The position numbers and the translations under genes are program-made. This document shows positions 1-6,701 of a DNA stretch of 13,663 nucleotides, piece by piece. The notes beneath the pieces are model-generated. The model was not told where the DNA came from and made no database searches. It saw only the letters and a program-made list of their open reading frames with translations. Every line of letters begins with the position of its first letter. Within the stretch, counting starts at the first letter, position 1. The stretch spans positions 1 through 13,663 of the forward strand of contig SCRB01000689.1 in the NCBI GenBank assembly GCA_004299545.1. The letters are read 5' to 3'. The stretch is from Rhizobiaceae bacterium. Its GTDB lineage: Bacteria; Pseudomonadota; Alphaproteobacteria; Rhizobiales; Rhizobiaceae.

Positions 1-12
1 TATTGGCGCAAA

Positions 13-49
13 GTTAAAATGTCTTGATTCTGCAAAGTAGGAATGTCGC
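13..49. repeat. Left terminal inverted repeat region of the IS (two motif copies)
   Basis: The inner copy GTAGGAATGTCGC (37-49) and the outer, degenerate copy GTTAAAATGTC (13-23) are the counterparts of two inverted copies at the right end. The inner copy together with the preceding TGCAAA is nearly perfect against the right end. The outer copy matches less well, and the spacing differs by one base. Doubled motifs at each end suggest multiple transposase binding sites. Confidence 0.65.
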
Positions 50-52
50 CCT

Positions 53-66
53 GCTCGTCGACGAGC
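53..66. repeat. Perfect 14-bp palindrome in the transposase leader
   Basis: GCTCGTCGACGAGC is a perfect palindrome between the left inverted repeat and the chosen transposase start at 82. It could be an operator-like site or a small RNA hairpin that limits transposase expression. Both readings are inference, since GC-rich sequence yields such palindromes fairly often. Confidence 0.5.
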
Positions 67-81
67 GCGGGAGACGGCAGA

Positions 82-1458
82 ATGGGACTGATCCTCATGA
101 GCGAGCGCGAGCTGCGACGCATCGAGGTGCTGTCGAAGGTTCTGGAGCGGCGCATGACGGTCGTTTCGGCGGCGCACATTCTGGATCTGACGACGCGCCA
201 GGTTCAACGCCTGTTGAAGAGGTTTCAGGCCGAAGGCGCGGCAGCGCTCCGGCACAAGGCGCGAGGCCGACCGTCGAACCGTCGCTATTCGGACGGTATC
301 TGTGACTTTGCGGTCCAGTTGGTTCGTGAACATTATCTCGATTTTGGACCGACCTTGGCGGCCGAGAAGCTGGCCGCGAACCACGGCCTGGTGGTGTCGC
401 GGGAGACGCTGCGCAAATGGATGGCGGAAGCCGGAATCTGGCTGTCGCGCAAGCAGCGCCGGACATTCCATCAGCCGAGATTGCGGCGGGAGTGCTGCGG
501 CGAGTTGGTCCAGATCGACGGCAGCGATCACCGTTGGTTCGAGGAGCGGGGCGATCCTTGCACCCTCCTCGTCTTCATCGATGATGCGACAAGCAAGCTT
601 CAGCAGCTGCGCTTTGTGAAGTCGGAGAGCACATTCAGCTATTTCGAGGCGCTGGAACTCTATCTGAAGGCCCACGGCTCCCCGGTGGCGTTCTATTCCG
701 ACAAGCATACGGTGTTTCGGGTGGCGAAGGCCGACGCTCGCGCCGGTCGTGGCATGACGCAGTTCGGTCGGGCGCTGGCGGAGCTCAACATCGAGATCCT
801 CTGTGCCAATTCCAGTCAGGCCAAGGGTCGGGTAGAGCGGGTCAATCGGACGCTACAGGATCGTCTGGTGAAGGAACTGCGCCTCGCCGGCATATCGGAC
901 ATCGAGGCTGCCAATGCGTTCCTGCCGGCGTTCGTGGCCGATTTTAATGAGAGGTTCGCCAAGGTCCCTGCCCGGCCGGACAATCTGCATCGCGCCTTGA
1001 ACCTTGCGCCAGATCGGCTGCGTGACGTGTTGTGCAAGCGGGAGCAGCGCCATGTCGGCCAGCAATTATCGTTCTCCTACGAGCGCAAGCAGATCATGCT
1101 CGAGAAGAATGACATCTCGATCGGTCTGGCCGGCAAATATGTCGACATTTATGAGTTCGCCGATGGCCGCCTGGATGTTCGCTGGAAGGCGTGTTCCCTG
1201 CCCTACACCGTTTTCGACAAGGAGCAGCGCATCACGCACACGGCGATCACCGAGAACAAGCGGCTGGGCGAGGTGCTGTCCTGGATCAAGGCCCGGCAGG
1301 ACGAGGCGCGGGCGGCGCCGAAGATCAAGACCAACAGCGAGCAGGCCGGTTATAAGAAGCGCGGAAGAAAGGCCGGACGCAGGACGGATTTCATGAACGA
1401 TCCTGCTGTCATCGCACGTCGGCAAGAGGCATTGGCGAAGCGGGCGGCAGCGGAGTGA
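82..1458 (+). CDS. DDE transposase, ISNCY/IS1202-like family
   Basis: This is a cut-or-copy DDE transposase of 458 residues that acts on the ends of its own element. The N-terminal part (about 10-70) reads as a helix-turn-helix DNA-binding region, with the segment LDLTTRQVQRLLKRF at about 35-49, and is followed by a second HTH-like segment near 104-118 (VVSRETLRKWMAEAG). The catalytic core is visible: the first Asp in QIDGSDH (D146), the second in FYSDKH (D207), and the Glu in KGRVERVNRT (E252), an integrase-like DDE fold with D-D and D-E separations of about 60 and 44 residues. The tail (about 410-458) is rich in Lys and Arg. I chose ATG 82 because GGGAG (69-73) lies eight bases upstream; ATG 43 and ATG 97 are also in frame. 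There is no frameshift or internal stop, so the enzyme could be active. Confidence 0.9.
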   Translation: MGLILMSERELRRIEVLSKVLERRMTVVSAAHILDLTTRQVQRLLKRFQAEGAAALRHKARGRPSNRRYSDGICDFAVQLVREHYLDFGPTLAAEKLAANHGLVVSRETLRKWMAEAGIWLSRKQRRTFHQPRLRRECCGELVQIDGSDHRWFEERGDPCTLLVFIDDATSKLQQLRFVKSESTFSYFEALELYLKAHGSPVAFYSDKHTVFRVAKADARAGRGMTQFGRALAELNIEILCANSSQAKGRVERVNRTLQDRLVKELRLAGISDIEAANAFLPAFVADFNERFAKVPARPDNLHRALNLAPDRLRDVLCKREQRHVGQQLSFSYERKQIMLEKNDISIGLAGKYVDIYEFADGRLDVRWKACSLPYTVFDKEQRITHTAITENKRLGEVLSWIKARQDEARAAPKIKTNSEQAGYKKRGRKAGRRTDFMNDPAVIARRQEALAKRAAAE

Positions 1459-1622
1459 AGCCGGCACTCAAAGCTGAAGCCGGGGGAGGCCACTGGATCG
1501 CGCCCGATCGGGCTGCGCAACCCCGACCAGCTATCGCCCGATCGGGCGCTCTCGTCAGCGCCAGGAAGCGCGCCACTGTCGCATCTCTAATTTGCTATGC
1601 CTTGCCCCTTGGAACAGCCAAT
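1459..1622. other. Non-coding right-hand part of the IS, with duplicated palindromes
   Basis: These 164 bases between the transposase stop and the right inverted repeat hold no credible gene. Their main feature is two copies of a perfect 12-bp palindrome. A small open frame that starts across the transposase stop has no recognisable content and is taken as chance. Confidence 0.6.
1502..1547. repeat. Two identical 12-bp palindromes, GCCCGATCGGGC
   Basis: GCCCGATCGGGC occurs at 1502-1513 and again at 1536-1547, 34 bp apart start to start, each copy preceded by C. Each copy is self-complementary, and the two together can also pair with each other to form a larger hairpin. They may stop transcription into or out of the element, or be subterminal transposase binding sites; neither can be decided from sequence. 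Confidence 0.7.
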
Positions 1623-1660
1623 GCGACATTTCTACTTTGCAGAGCGAGCGACATTTCTAC
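1623..1660. repeat. Right terminal inverted repeat region of the IS (direct repeat of end motif)
   Basis: The 13-mer GCGACATTTCTAC occurs perfectly twice, at 1623-1635 and 1648-1660, 25 bp apart. The inner copy continues into TTTGCA and pairs with 31-49 at the left end. The outer copy corresponds to 13-23. The outer copy is taken as the probable terminus of the element. Confidence 0.75.
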
Positions 1661-1661
1661 A

Positions 1662-1802
1662 TCGCCGCCACATCAGATCGGCTGAAAGCAGGCCTGCTCC
1701 TATGGCTGCCCTCAGCTTCTCCGTCCTGATCGTTGTGGACAATCGCCTCTATTCTCCTGCCGCCGCGTTTCGCGTCCGGTTGGTCGCGCGTAGGTTCTTT
1801 TC
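1662..1802. other. Region between the IS and mazG; presumed mazG leader
   Basis: About 140 bases of apparent chromosomal sequence between the right end of the element and mazG. No gene is recognisable. A TATTCT at 1750-1755 could be a -10 box, but the sequence 17 bp upstream is a poor -35, so I do not call a promoter. mazG may be read from a promoter here or from one supplied by the IS. Confidence 0.4.
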
Positions 1803-2627
1803 ATGAAGCCATCCTGCGACATCGAACGGCTGCTCGAAATCATGGCGGCGCTGAGGACCCCCGTCACCGGCTGCCCCTGGGATCTGGAGCAGGATTTTTC
1901 CACCATCGCGCCCTATACGCTGGAGGAAGCCTATGAGGTTGCCGACGCCATCGAGCGCCGCGATCTCGACGACCTTCGCGAGGAACTAGGAGATCTGCTT
2001 CTCCAGGTCGTGTTCCACTCGCGCATGGCGGAGGAACAAGGTGCCTTCGCCTTCGGCGATGTCGTCGAAGCAATCACGCGCAAGATGATCCGCCGGCACC
2101 CGCATGTCTTCGGGGCCGACGGCGTGCGCGGCGCGAAACTTGCCAAGGGCATGTGGGAGAAGATCAAGGCGGAGGAAAAGGCCGAGCGCCGCGCGTCGCG
2201 GCTTGCGCGAGGCCTCGATCCTGAAGACTATGGCGAGGGCTATCTCGACGGTATACCACCTGCCTTTCCGGCACTTCTTCGCGCCTTGAAGCTTCAGGAT
2301 CGGGCCGCTCGCGTCGGCTTCGACTGGCAGGAAGCGAAGCCCATCCTGGACAAGATCGAGGAGGAAATCGGCGAACTCCGCGAGGCGATGGCCGAAGACG
2401 ACACGGAGGCGATGAAGGGCGAATTCGGCGACGTGCTTTTCGCGCTCGTCAATTTCGGCCGCCATCTCGGTATCGATGCGGAAAGTGCGCTGAGGCAAAC
2501 CAACGAGAAATTCCGCAGGCGTTTCCACCATATTGAAGGCGAGCTGAAGAAGGCCGGAAGCAGCCTCGAAGAGGCCAGCCTCGATCGGATGGAAGAACTC
2601 TGGCAGGCGGCGAAACAGGGCGATTGA
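1803..2627 (+). CDS. mazG: Nucleoside triphosphate pyrophosphohydrolase MazG
   Basis: MazG hydrolyses (d)NTPs to NMP and pyrophosphate in the cytoplasm. In E. coli it is linked to house-cleaning of nucleotides and to modulation of the stringent response. The product is 274 residues, close to the usual length of about 260-280. Two MazG domains are visible. The first has CPWDLEQ (24-30), the metal-binding EEAYE (41-45) and ELGD (61-64). The second has KIEEEIGELREA (184-195) and EFGD (207-210). The linker includes a conserved-looking RAARVGFDW (167-175). Start ATG 1803 fits the typical N-terminus MKPS..IERLLEIMAALRTP; the upstream Shine-Dalgarno is weak. It converges on hflX with a 38-bp gap. 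In many rhizobia mazG sits next to hflX, so only the upstream side looks altered, by the IS. Confidence 0.96.
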   Translation: MKPSCDIERLLEIMAALRTPVTGCPWDLEQDFSTIAPYTLEEAYEVADAIERRDLDDLREELGDLLLQVVFHSRMAEEQGAFAFGDVVEAITRKMIRRHPHVFGADGVRGAKLAKGMWEKIKAEEKAERRASRLARGLDPEDYGEGYLDGIPPAFPALLRALKLQDRAARVGFDWQEAKPILDKIEEEIGELREAMAEDDTEAMKGEFGDVLFALVNFGRHLGIDAESALRQTNEKFRRRFHHIEGELKKAGSSLEEASLDRMEELWQAAKQGD

Positions 2628-2645
2628 GCGATATTCGGACGAAGG

Positions 2646-2667
2646 GAAAAATGAGGGAAACGCCCCT
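2646..2667 (-). terminator. Possible weak terminator after hflX
   Basis: Read on the minus strand, just at and after the hflX stop, AGGG-GCGTTT-CCCT can form a 4-bp stem and is followed by CATTTTT. The stem is short, so this is only a weak candidate. No better hairpin is visible in the convergent gap. Confidence 0.25.
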
Positions 2668-4060
2668 ACCCGTTATTTTCGCGTGACAATCTCCCCTCGA
2701 TCTCGCTACGCGCTACCGCCGTCGCGAGAAGCGAAACCGAGACGCTTCCGTCTTCATTGTCGGTTCTGTCCGTCACCCTGCCGTTCCTGTAAAGGAAATC
2801 CGTCAGGCCGAGCTGGTCGGGCGCCAGCGTTATGGTCAGACGCTCGAGTTCGCCCGCTATATGCGTCTCTATCGCGCCGAGAAGCCGGTCCAGGCCTTCG
2901 CCGGTGACGGCCGAGATGGCGATTGGAGGTATCCTGTTCGCGCCTTCATCGGTGCCGGCGATCTCCAGCCGGTCTCCATCCAGCATGTCGATCTTGTTCC
3001 AGACTTCGAGAACGCGGGCCGTATCGGACGCGTCGACGCCGAGGTCGGCCAGAATGCGCTCGACGTCAGCGGCCTGGGCAGTCGTGTCCGGGTCGGAAAT
3101 ATCGCGCAGATGCAGAACGAGGTCGGCTTCCACGACCTCTTCCAGCGTGGCGCGAAAAGCCGCGACCAGATGCGTCGGCAGGTCCGATATGAATCCCACC
3201 GTGTCGGACAGGATGACCAGCGTGCCGTGCGGCAGGCGCAGCTGCCGCAATGTCGGGTCAAGCGTGGCGAAAAGCATGTCCTCGGCCAGCGTGCCCGCCC
3301 CAGTCAGGCGGTTGAACAGTGTCGATTTCCCGGCATTGGTATAGCCGACGATGGCAACAATCGGATAAGGCACCTTTCGCCGCTTGGAGCGGTGGAGATC
3401 GCGCGTCCGGCGCACCGTCTCCAGTTCCTTTTTCAGCCGGTTGATCTTTTCCTGCAGCAGCCGCCGGTCCGCTTCGATCTGCGTTTCGCCGGGACCGCCG
3501 AGAAAGCCGGCGCCGCCGCGCTGCCGTTCGAGATGTGTCCAACTGCGGACGAGCCGGCCCTTCTGGTAATTCAGATGCGCGAGTTCAACCTGCAGCGCAC
3601 CCTCTTTCGTGCGCGCGCGCCGCCCGAAAATCTCCAGGATGATGCCGGTGCGGTCAAGCACCTTGGCGTTGAGCGCTTTTTCGAGATTGCGTTGCTGTAC
3701 CGGCGAAAGCGGGTGGTCGAAGATCACGAGATCGACGGCCTTGTCCTGCACGATCGCGGCAAGTGCATCGATCTTGCCGGTCCCTATGAGGGTCGCCGGC
3801 CGCGGGCGCGCCACATTCACGATTTCCGAGTGGACATGTGTGAGATCGATGGCGCCTGCGAGGCCAAGCGCTTCCTCCAGCCTTGCCTCCGGCGTCCGGC
3901 TCACCGACCCGTGCAGCGTGCTGTCGCTTTCGGATGGAGGCTGATGCTGGAGAACCGGAACGACGATGACCGCACGTCCGGTGCTCTGCCTGCCGTCAAC
4001 CCCCTGCAAGTCCTTACGGGGCTGCAACCGCGGTTCCGTTCCTGCCTTGCCGATTGTCAA
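2666..4060 (-). CDS. hflX: Ribosome-associated GTPase HflX
   Basis: HflX is a TRAFAC-class GTPase that binds the 50S subunit and, in E. coli, splits stalled ribosomes under heat stress. At 464 residues this is near the usual length for alphaproteobacteria. The N-terminal HflX domain (about 30-200) ends in the family signature [18 protein letters not shown] (181-198). Then come a coiled segment (about 200-225) and the G domain: G1 GYTNAGKST (239-247), G2 around ATLDPT (265-270), G3 DTVGF (286-290), G4 NKID (355-358) and G5 SA (383-384). The start is uncertain. The frame opens at a TTG (4060-4058) that overlaps the hfq TGA stop, with GAGAAGG upstream, which suggests translational coupling; no ATG occurs in the first 200 codons or so. 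A TTG start further in (at DLQG, residue 18) is possible. Confidence 0.95.
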   Translation of the reverse strand: MTIGKAGTEPRLQPRKDLQGVDGRQSTGRAVIVVPVLQHQPPSESDSTLHGSVSRTPEARLEEALGLAGAIDLTHVHSEIVNVARPRPATLIGTGKIDALAAIVQDKAVDLVIFDHPLSPVQQRNLEKALNAKVLDRTGIILEIFGRRARTKEGALQVELAHLNYQKGRLVRSWTHLERQRGGAGFLGGPGETQIEADRRLLQEKINRLKKELETVRRTRDLHRSKRRKVPYPIVAIVGYTNAGKSTLFNRLTGAGTLAEDMLFATLDPTLRQLRLPHGTLVILSDTVGFISDLPTHLVAAFRATLEEVVEADLVLHLRDISDPDTTAQAADVERILADLGVDASDTARVLEVWNKIDMLDGDRLEIAGTDEGANRIPPIAISAVTGEGLDRLLGAIETHIAGELERLTITLAPDQLGLTDFLYRNGRVTDRTDNEDGSVSVSLLATAVARSEIEGRLSRENNG

Positions 4061-4308
4061 TCAGCCTTCTCGGCCGCCTCCTCCGGATCGAACATCTGGA
4101 CCGGATGGCTCGGCATGATCGTGGAGATGGCATGCTTGTAGACGAGTTGCGAATGCCCGTCGCGGCGTAAAAGCACGCAGAAATTGTCGAAAGACGTCAC
4201 CACACCCGTCAATTTTACGCCATTGATCAGGAAGATGGTCAGGGGATTCTTGCTCTTTCTTACCGAGTTAAGAAACAGATCCTGTAAATTCTGCGTTCTT
4301 TCCGCCAT
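4057..4308 (-). CDS. hfq: RNA chaperone Hfq
   Basis: Hfq forms a hexameric Sm-like ring that helps small RNAs pair with mRNAs; in rhizobia it affects nitrogen-fixation and stress genes. The protein has 83 residues. The Sm1 part is about 22-48 ([20 protein letters not shown]) and the Sm2 part about 52-66, with the YKHAIS motif at 57-62, whose Tyr, Lys and His help bind U-rich RNA on the proximal face. The C-terminal tail is short and acidic, as usual in alphaproteobacteria. The frame is open upstream to 4434, but I choose ATG 4308 because [14 protein letters not shown] is the typical N-terminus. The Shine-Dalgarno is poor (GAAAG) and the leader is A/U-rich, which would fit the Hfq autoregulation reported in other bacteria. 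The TGA stop overlaps the hflX start; the E. coli order is likewise hfq-hflX. Confidence 0.97.
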   Translation of the reverse strand: MAERTQNLQDLFLNSVRKSKNPLTIFLINGVKLTGVVTSFDNFCVLLRRDGHSQLVYKHAISTIMPSHPVQMFDPEEAAEKAD

Positions 4309-4348
4309 TTTAAAACTTTCGAATGTCCCCGTTTTCGGCACGCTAACA

Positions 4349-4392
4349 GCGTAAGGATAGTCATTCCTCGTCAAGCACGCAAAATTTTTTGC
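4349..4392 (-). promoter_or_regulatory. Candidate hfq promoter with A/T tract
   Basis: Read on the minus strand, an AAAAAATTTT tract (inside the inverted repeat GCAAAA/TTTTGC, 4379-4392) is followed by CTTGACG, a good -35 (TTGACG, 4369-4374). TACGCT (4349-4354) could be the -10, but the spacer is only 15 bp, so the -10 assignment is weak. The A/T tract just upstream of the -35 looks like an UP element. The location in the 137-bp gap between dat and hfq supports a separate promoter for hfq-hflX. The same dyad could instead act in ending the dat transcript. Confidence 0.4.
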
Positions 4393-4445
4393 TGCAATCG
4401 TCGCGGAGATCGTCCCAGCGTCGCCTCTATCCATCTAAGCCATTA

Positions 4446-5309
4446 TCAGGCCTTTGTTTTTTCCGCAATGTCGAAAAAGGCCTCTCTGAGCGACAGCGCG
4501 ACCGAGCCGGGATGGCCGTTCGCCACCGGATGACCGTCGATCGCCACGACCGGCATGACGATCGAAGTCGCCGAGGTGATAAAGGCCTCCCTGGCCCTCT
4601 TTGCTTCCTCGACCGAGAATGGACGCTCCTCGACCGTCAGACCAAGCTTTGCGGCCACGTCCAGAACGGTCGTGCGGGTTATGCCGCGCAAAATGCCGAA
4701 ATCCGCGGGCCGGGTGACGAGCTTTCCCGCCTCGTCGACAATCCACGCATTGGTGGACCCGCCTTCCGTCACCTTGCCCTCGGGATCGACGAACCAGGCC
4801 TCCTGCGCGCCGGCTTCCTTGGCCTGCTGCTTGGCGAGCACGTTGGGGAGCAGGCCGACGCTCTTGATATCGACCCTTTCCCAGCGGTTTTCCGGCACGG
4901 TGATGACCTTGACGCCGCTGGCGGCACGCCTCGCCACTGTTTCGGGATCGATCCGCTTGGCAGTGACGACCATGGCCGGCCGGGTCGTGCTTGCCGGAAA
5001 GACATGATCGCGGCGCGCGACCCCGCGCGTCACCTGAAGATAGACGAGGCCGTCGCGGACGCCGTTCATGCGCACCACTTCCCGCAGCACGATTTCCAGC
5101 GCCGAGCGATGCATCGGCCATGCGATCCGCAATTCGCGAAGCGACCGGTCGAGCCGGTTCAGATGCCGCGTCATGTCGATCAGGCTGCCTCGCGCGACCT
5201 CGCAGACCTCATAGACGCCGTCGCTGAACTGATATCCCCTGTCCTCGACGTGCACCGTCGCCTCGGCATGCGGAAGATACCGCCCGTTGACATAAGCGAT
5301 TTTCGACAT
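4446..5309 (-). CDS. dat: D-amino acid aminotransferase-like PLP enzyme (class IV)
   Basis: This is a fold-type IV pyridoxal-phosphate aminotransferase, most like D-alanine aminotransferase, which moves an amino group between D-alanine and 2-oxoglutarate and so feeds D-glutamate and D-alanine to cell-wall synthesis. The 287 residues fit the family. Visible features are the N-terminal YVNGRYLPHAEATVHVEDRG (6-25), the catalytic Lys in DIKSVGLLPNVLAKQQA (K149), TEGGSTN with the cofactor-contacting Glu (E182), and LRGITRTTVL (208-217). Start ATG 5309 has AAGGGG five bases upstream. It follows ntrX after 30 bp in the same direction, so it is probably co-transcribed with the Ntr genes. A branched-chain aminotransferase or aminodeoxychorismate lyase is the alternative within class IV; substrate cannot be proven from sequence. 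Confidence 0.88.
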   Translation of the reverse strand: MSKIAYVNGRYLPHAEATVHVEDRGYQFSDGVYEVCEVARGSLIDMTRHLNRLDRSLRELRIAWPMHRSALEIVLREVVRMNGVRDGLVYLQVTRGVARRDHVFPASTTRPAMVVTAKRIDPETVARRAASGVKVITVPENRWERVDIKSVGLLPNVLAKQQAKEAGAQEAWFVDPEGKVTEGGSTNAWIVDEAGKLVTRPADFGILRGITRTTVLDVAAKLGLTVEERPFSVEEAKRAREAFITSATSIVMPVVAIDGHPVANGHPGSVALSLREAFFDIAEKTKA

Positions 5310-5339
5310 GCAGTCCCCTTTCCGGCCGCAACGTCCCGA

Positions 5340-6701
5340 TCAGACGCCGAGCGATTTCAACTTCCTGTGCAACGCGGAACGCTCCATGCCGATAAATTCG
5401 GCCGTGCGCGAGATATTCCCTCCGAAGCGGTTTATCTGGGCGACGAGGTATTCCTTTTCGAATAGCTCCCGCGCTTCTCTCAAGGGAAGCGCCATGATGT
5501 GCTGGTCCGACTGGTTGGGCGCGCGTGGCATGACGTCGCCGATCTCGGCGGGGAGAAGGTCGGCCGTGATCGGCGCATCGTTCTCGTCGTCCCGCGCCAG
5601 GATCATCAGCCTTTCGATGTTGTTCCTGAGTTGCCTGAGGTTTCCCGGCCAATTATGCGCCTGCAATACGGCAAGCGCATCGTCGCCTATCCTGCGCGGC
5701 CTGATGCCCGCCTGCGACGCGATCTGGCGCATGAAATGATCGACGAGGAAGGGAATGTCTTCCCGCCGTTCCGACAGACCGGGCACGAGGACCGGCACCA
5801 CGGCAAGCCGGTGATAGAGATCCTCGCGAAAGCGCCCCTCGGCGATCATCGCTTCGAGATTCTGCGCGGTCGAGGAAATGATGCGGACATCGACCTTGAC
5901 GCGCTTGGTCCCCCCTACCCGCTCGAACTGCTGTTCGACCAGGACGCGGAGGATCTTGTTCTGCGTTTCGCGCGGCATATCGCCGACTTCATCGAGGTAG
6001 AGAATGCCGCGATGCGCTTCCTCAAGAGCGCCGACCTTGCGTTCGGAACCGTTCGATTCGGTTCCGAACAACTCGATTTCCATGCGTTCCGGCGTGATGT
6101 TCGCCGCATTGACGGAGACGAAAGGGCCGCCAGCCCTTGCCGAAAGCGCATGGATGGCGCGTGCCACCACCTCCTTGCCGGCACCCGAGGGGCCGACGAT
6201 CATGACGCGGCTGTTGGTCGGCGCGACGCGTTCGATCGTCTGCCTGAGATGGCTGATGGCTGCCGATGTTCCGAGAAGTTCGACGGTTTCCCCGCTCCGC
6301 TTCTTCAGGTCGGACACTTCGCGCCGGAGTTTCGAGGTTTCCAGCGCCCTTTCGGCGATAAGGACGAGCCGGTCGGCCTTGAAGGGCTTCTCGATGAAAT
6401 CGTACGCGCCGCGCTTGATCGCGGAAACCGCCGTCTCGATGGTGCCGTGGCCGGAGATCATCACGATCGGCAGGTTCGGATGGATCGTCCGCATCTGATC
6501 GAGGAGCGCCAGCCCGTCGAGTCGCGATCCCTGAAGCCATATGTCCAGGAACACCAGTCGCGGAACGCGGTCGGCGATCGCGGCAAGGGCGCTGTCACTG
6601 TCGTGAGCAGTCCTCGTCTCGTGGCCTTCGTCGCTCAGAATGCCCGCTACAAGTTCGCGGATGTCTTCCTCGTCATCCACAATGAGAATGTCAGATGCCA
6701 T
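5340..6701 (-). CDS. ntrX: Nitrogen response regulator NtrX
   Basis: NtrX is the DNA-binding partner of the sensor kinase NtrY, linked in alphaproteobacteria to nitrogen metabolism, redox or low-oxygen response and envelope functions. It has 453 residues. The receiver domain (about 4-120) has D9/D10, phospho-acceptor D53, S83 and K105. The AAA+ domain (about 142-370) has Walker A GPSGAGKE (170-177), Walker B ILYLDE (233-238), and the arginine-rich REDLYHRL (292-299). The Fis-type HTH is at about 408-453. The GAFTGA loop that contacts sigma-54 is missing: where NtrC has it, NtrX reads FGTESNGSERKVGALEEAH (212-230). The upstream extension of the frame to 6758 is rejected because MASDILIVDDE is the standard N-terminus. 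The start overlaps the ntrY end by 11 bp, which suggests coupled translation. Confidence 0.96.
   Translation of the reverse strand: MASDILIVDDEEDIRELVAGILSDEGHETRTAHDSDSALAAIADRVPRLVFLDIWLQGSRLDGLALLDQMRTIHPNLPIVMISGHGTIETAVSAIKRGAYDFIEKPFKADRLVLIAERALETSKLRREVSDLKKRSGETVELLGTSAAISHLRQTIERVAPTNSRVMIVGPSGAGKEVVARAIHALSARAGGPFVSVNAANITPERMEIELFGTESNGSERKVGALEEAHRGILYLDEVGDMPRETQNKILRVLVEQQFERVGGTKRVKVDVRIISSTAQNLEAMIAEGRFREDLYHRLAVVPVLVPGLSERREDIPFLVDHFMRQIASQAGIRPRRIGDDALAVLQAHNWPGNLRQLRNNIERLMILARDDENDAPITADLLPAEIGDVMPRAPNQSDQHIMALPLREARELFEKEYLVAQINRFGGNISRTAEFIGMERSALHRKLKSLGV

Larger units (their letters stand above)
11..1661 (+). mobile_element. Insertion sequence, ISNCY/IS1202-like, apparently intact
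   Basis: A single uninterrupted DDE transposase gene is flanked by inverted sequences. A 19-base stretch at the left (31-49, TGCAAAGTAGGAATGTCGC) matches the reverse complement of 1623-1641 with one mismatch. Each end carries a second, outer copy of the GTAGAAATGTC motif about 24-25 bp further out (13-23 and 1648-1660). The outer left copy is the most degenerate. The exact ends are not certain: the outer motifs suggest about 1.65 kb, running roughly from 11-13 to 1660-1661. I could not see a convincing target-site duplication, and the left flank is only about 10 bases long in this window. The family assignment rests on recognising the transposase. The element lies about 140 bp upstream of mazG, in the same orientation. 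Confidence 0.8.

Noticed and set aside
1455..1685. Small frame after the transposase that crosses the IS right end
   Set aside because: It runs across the palindromes and the terminal repeat, has no recognisable domain and no clear ribosome site.
1734..1742. TGTGGACAA, one base from a DnaA box
   Set aside because: A single copy with no cluster, no AT-rich unwinding region and no origin-type genes nearby.
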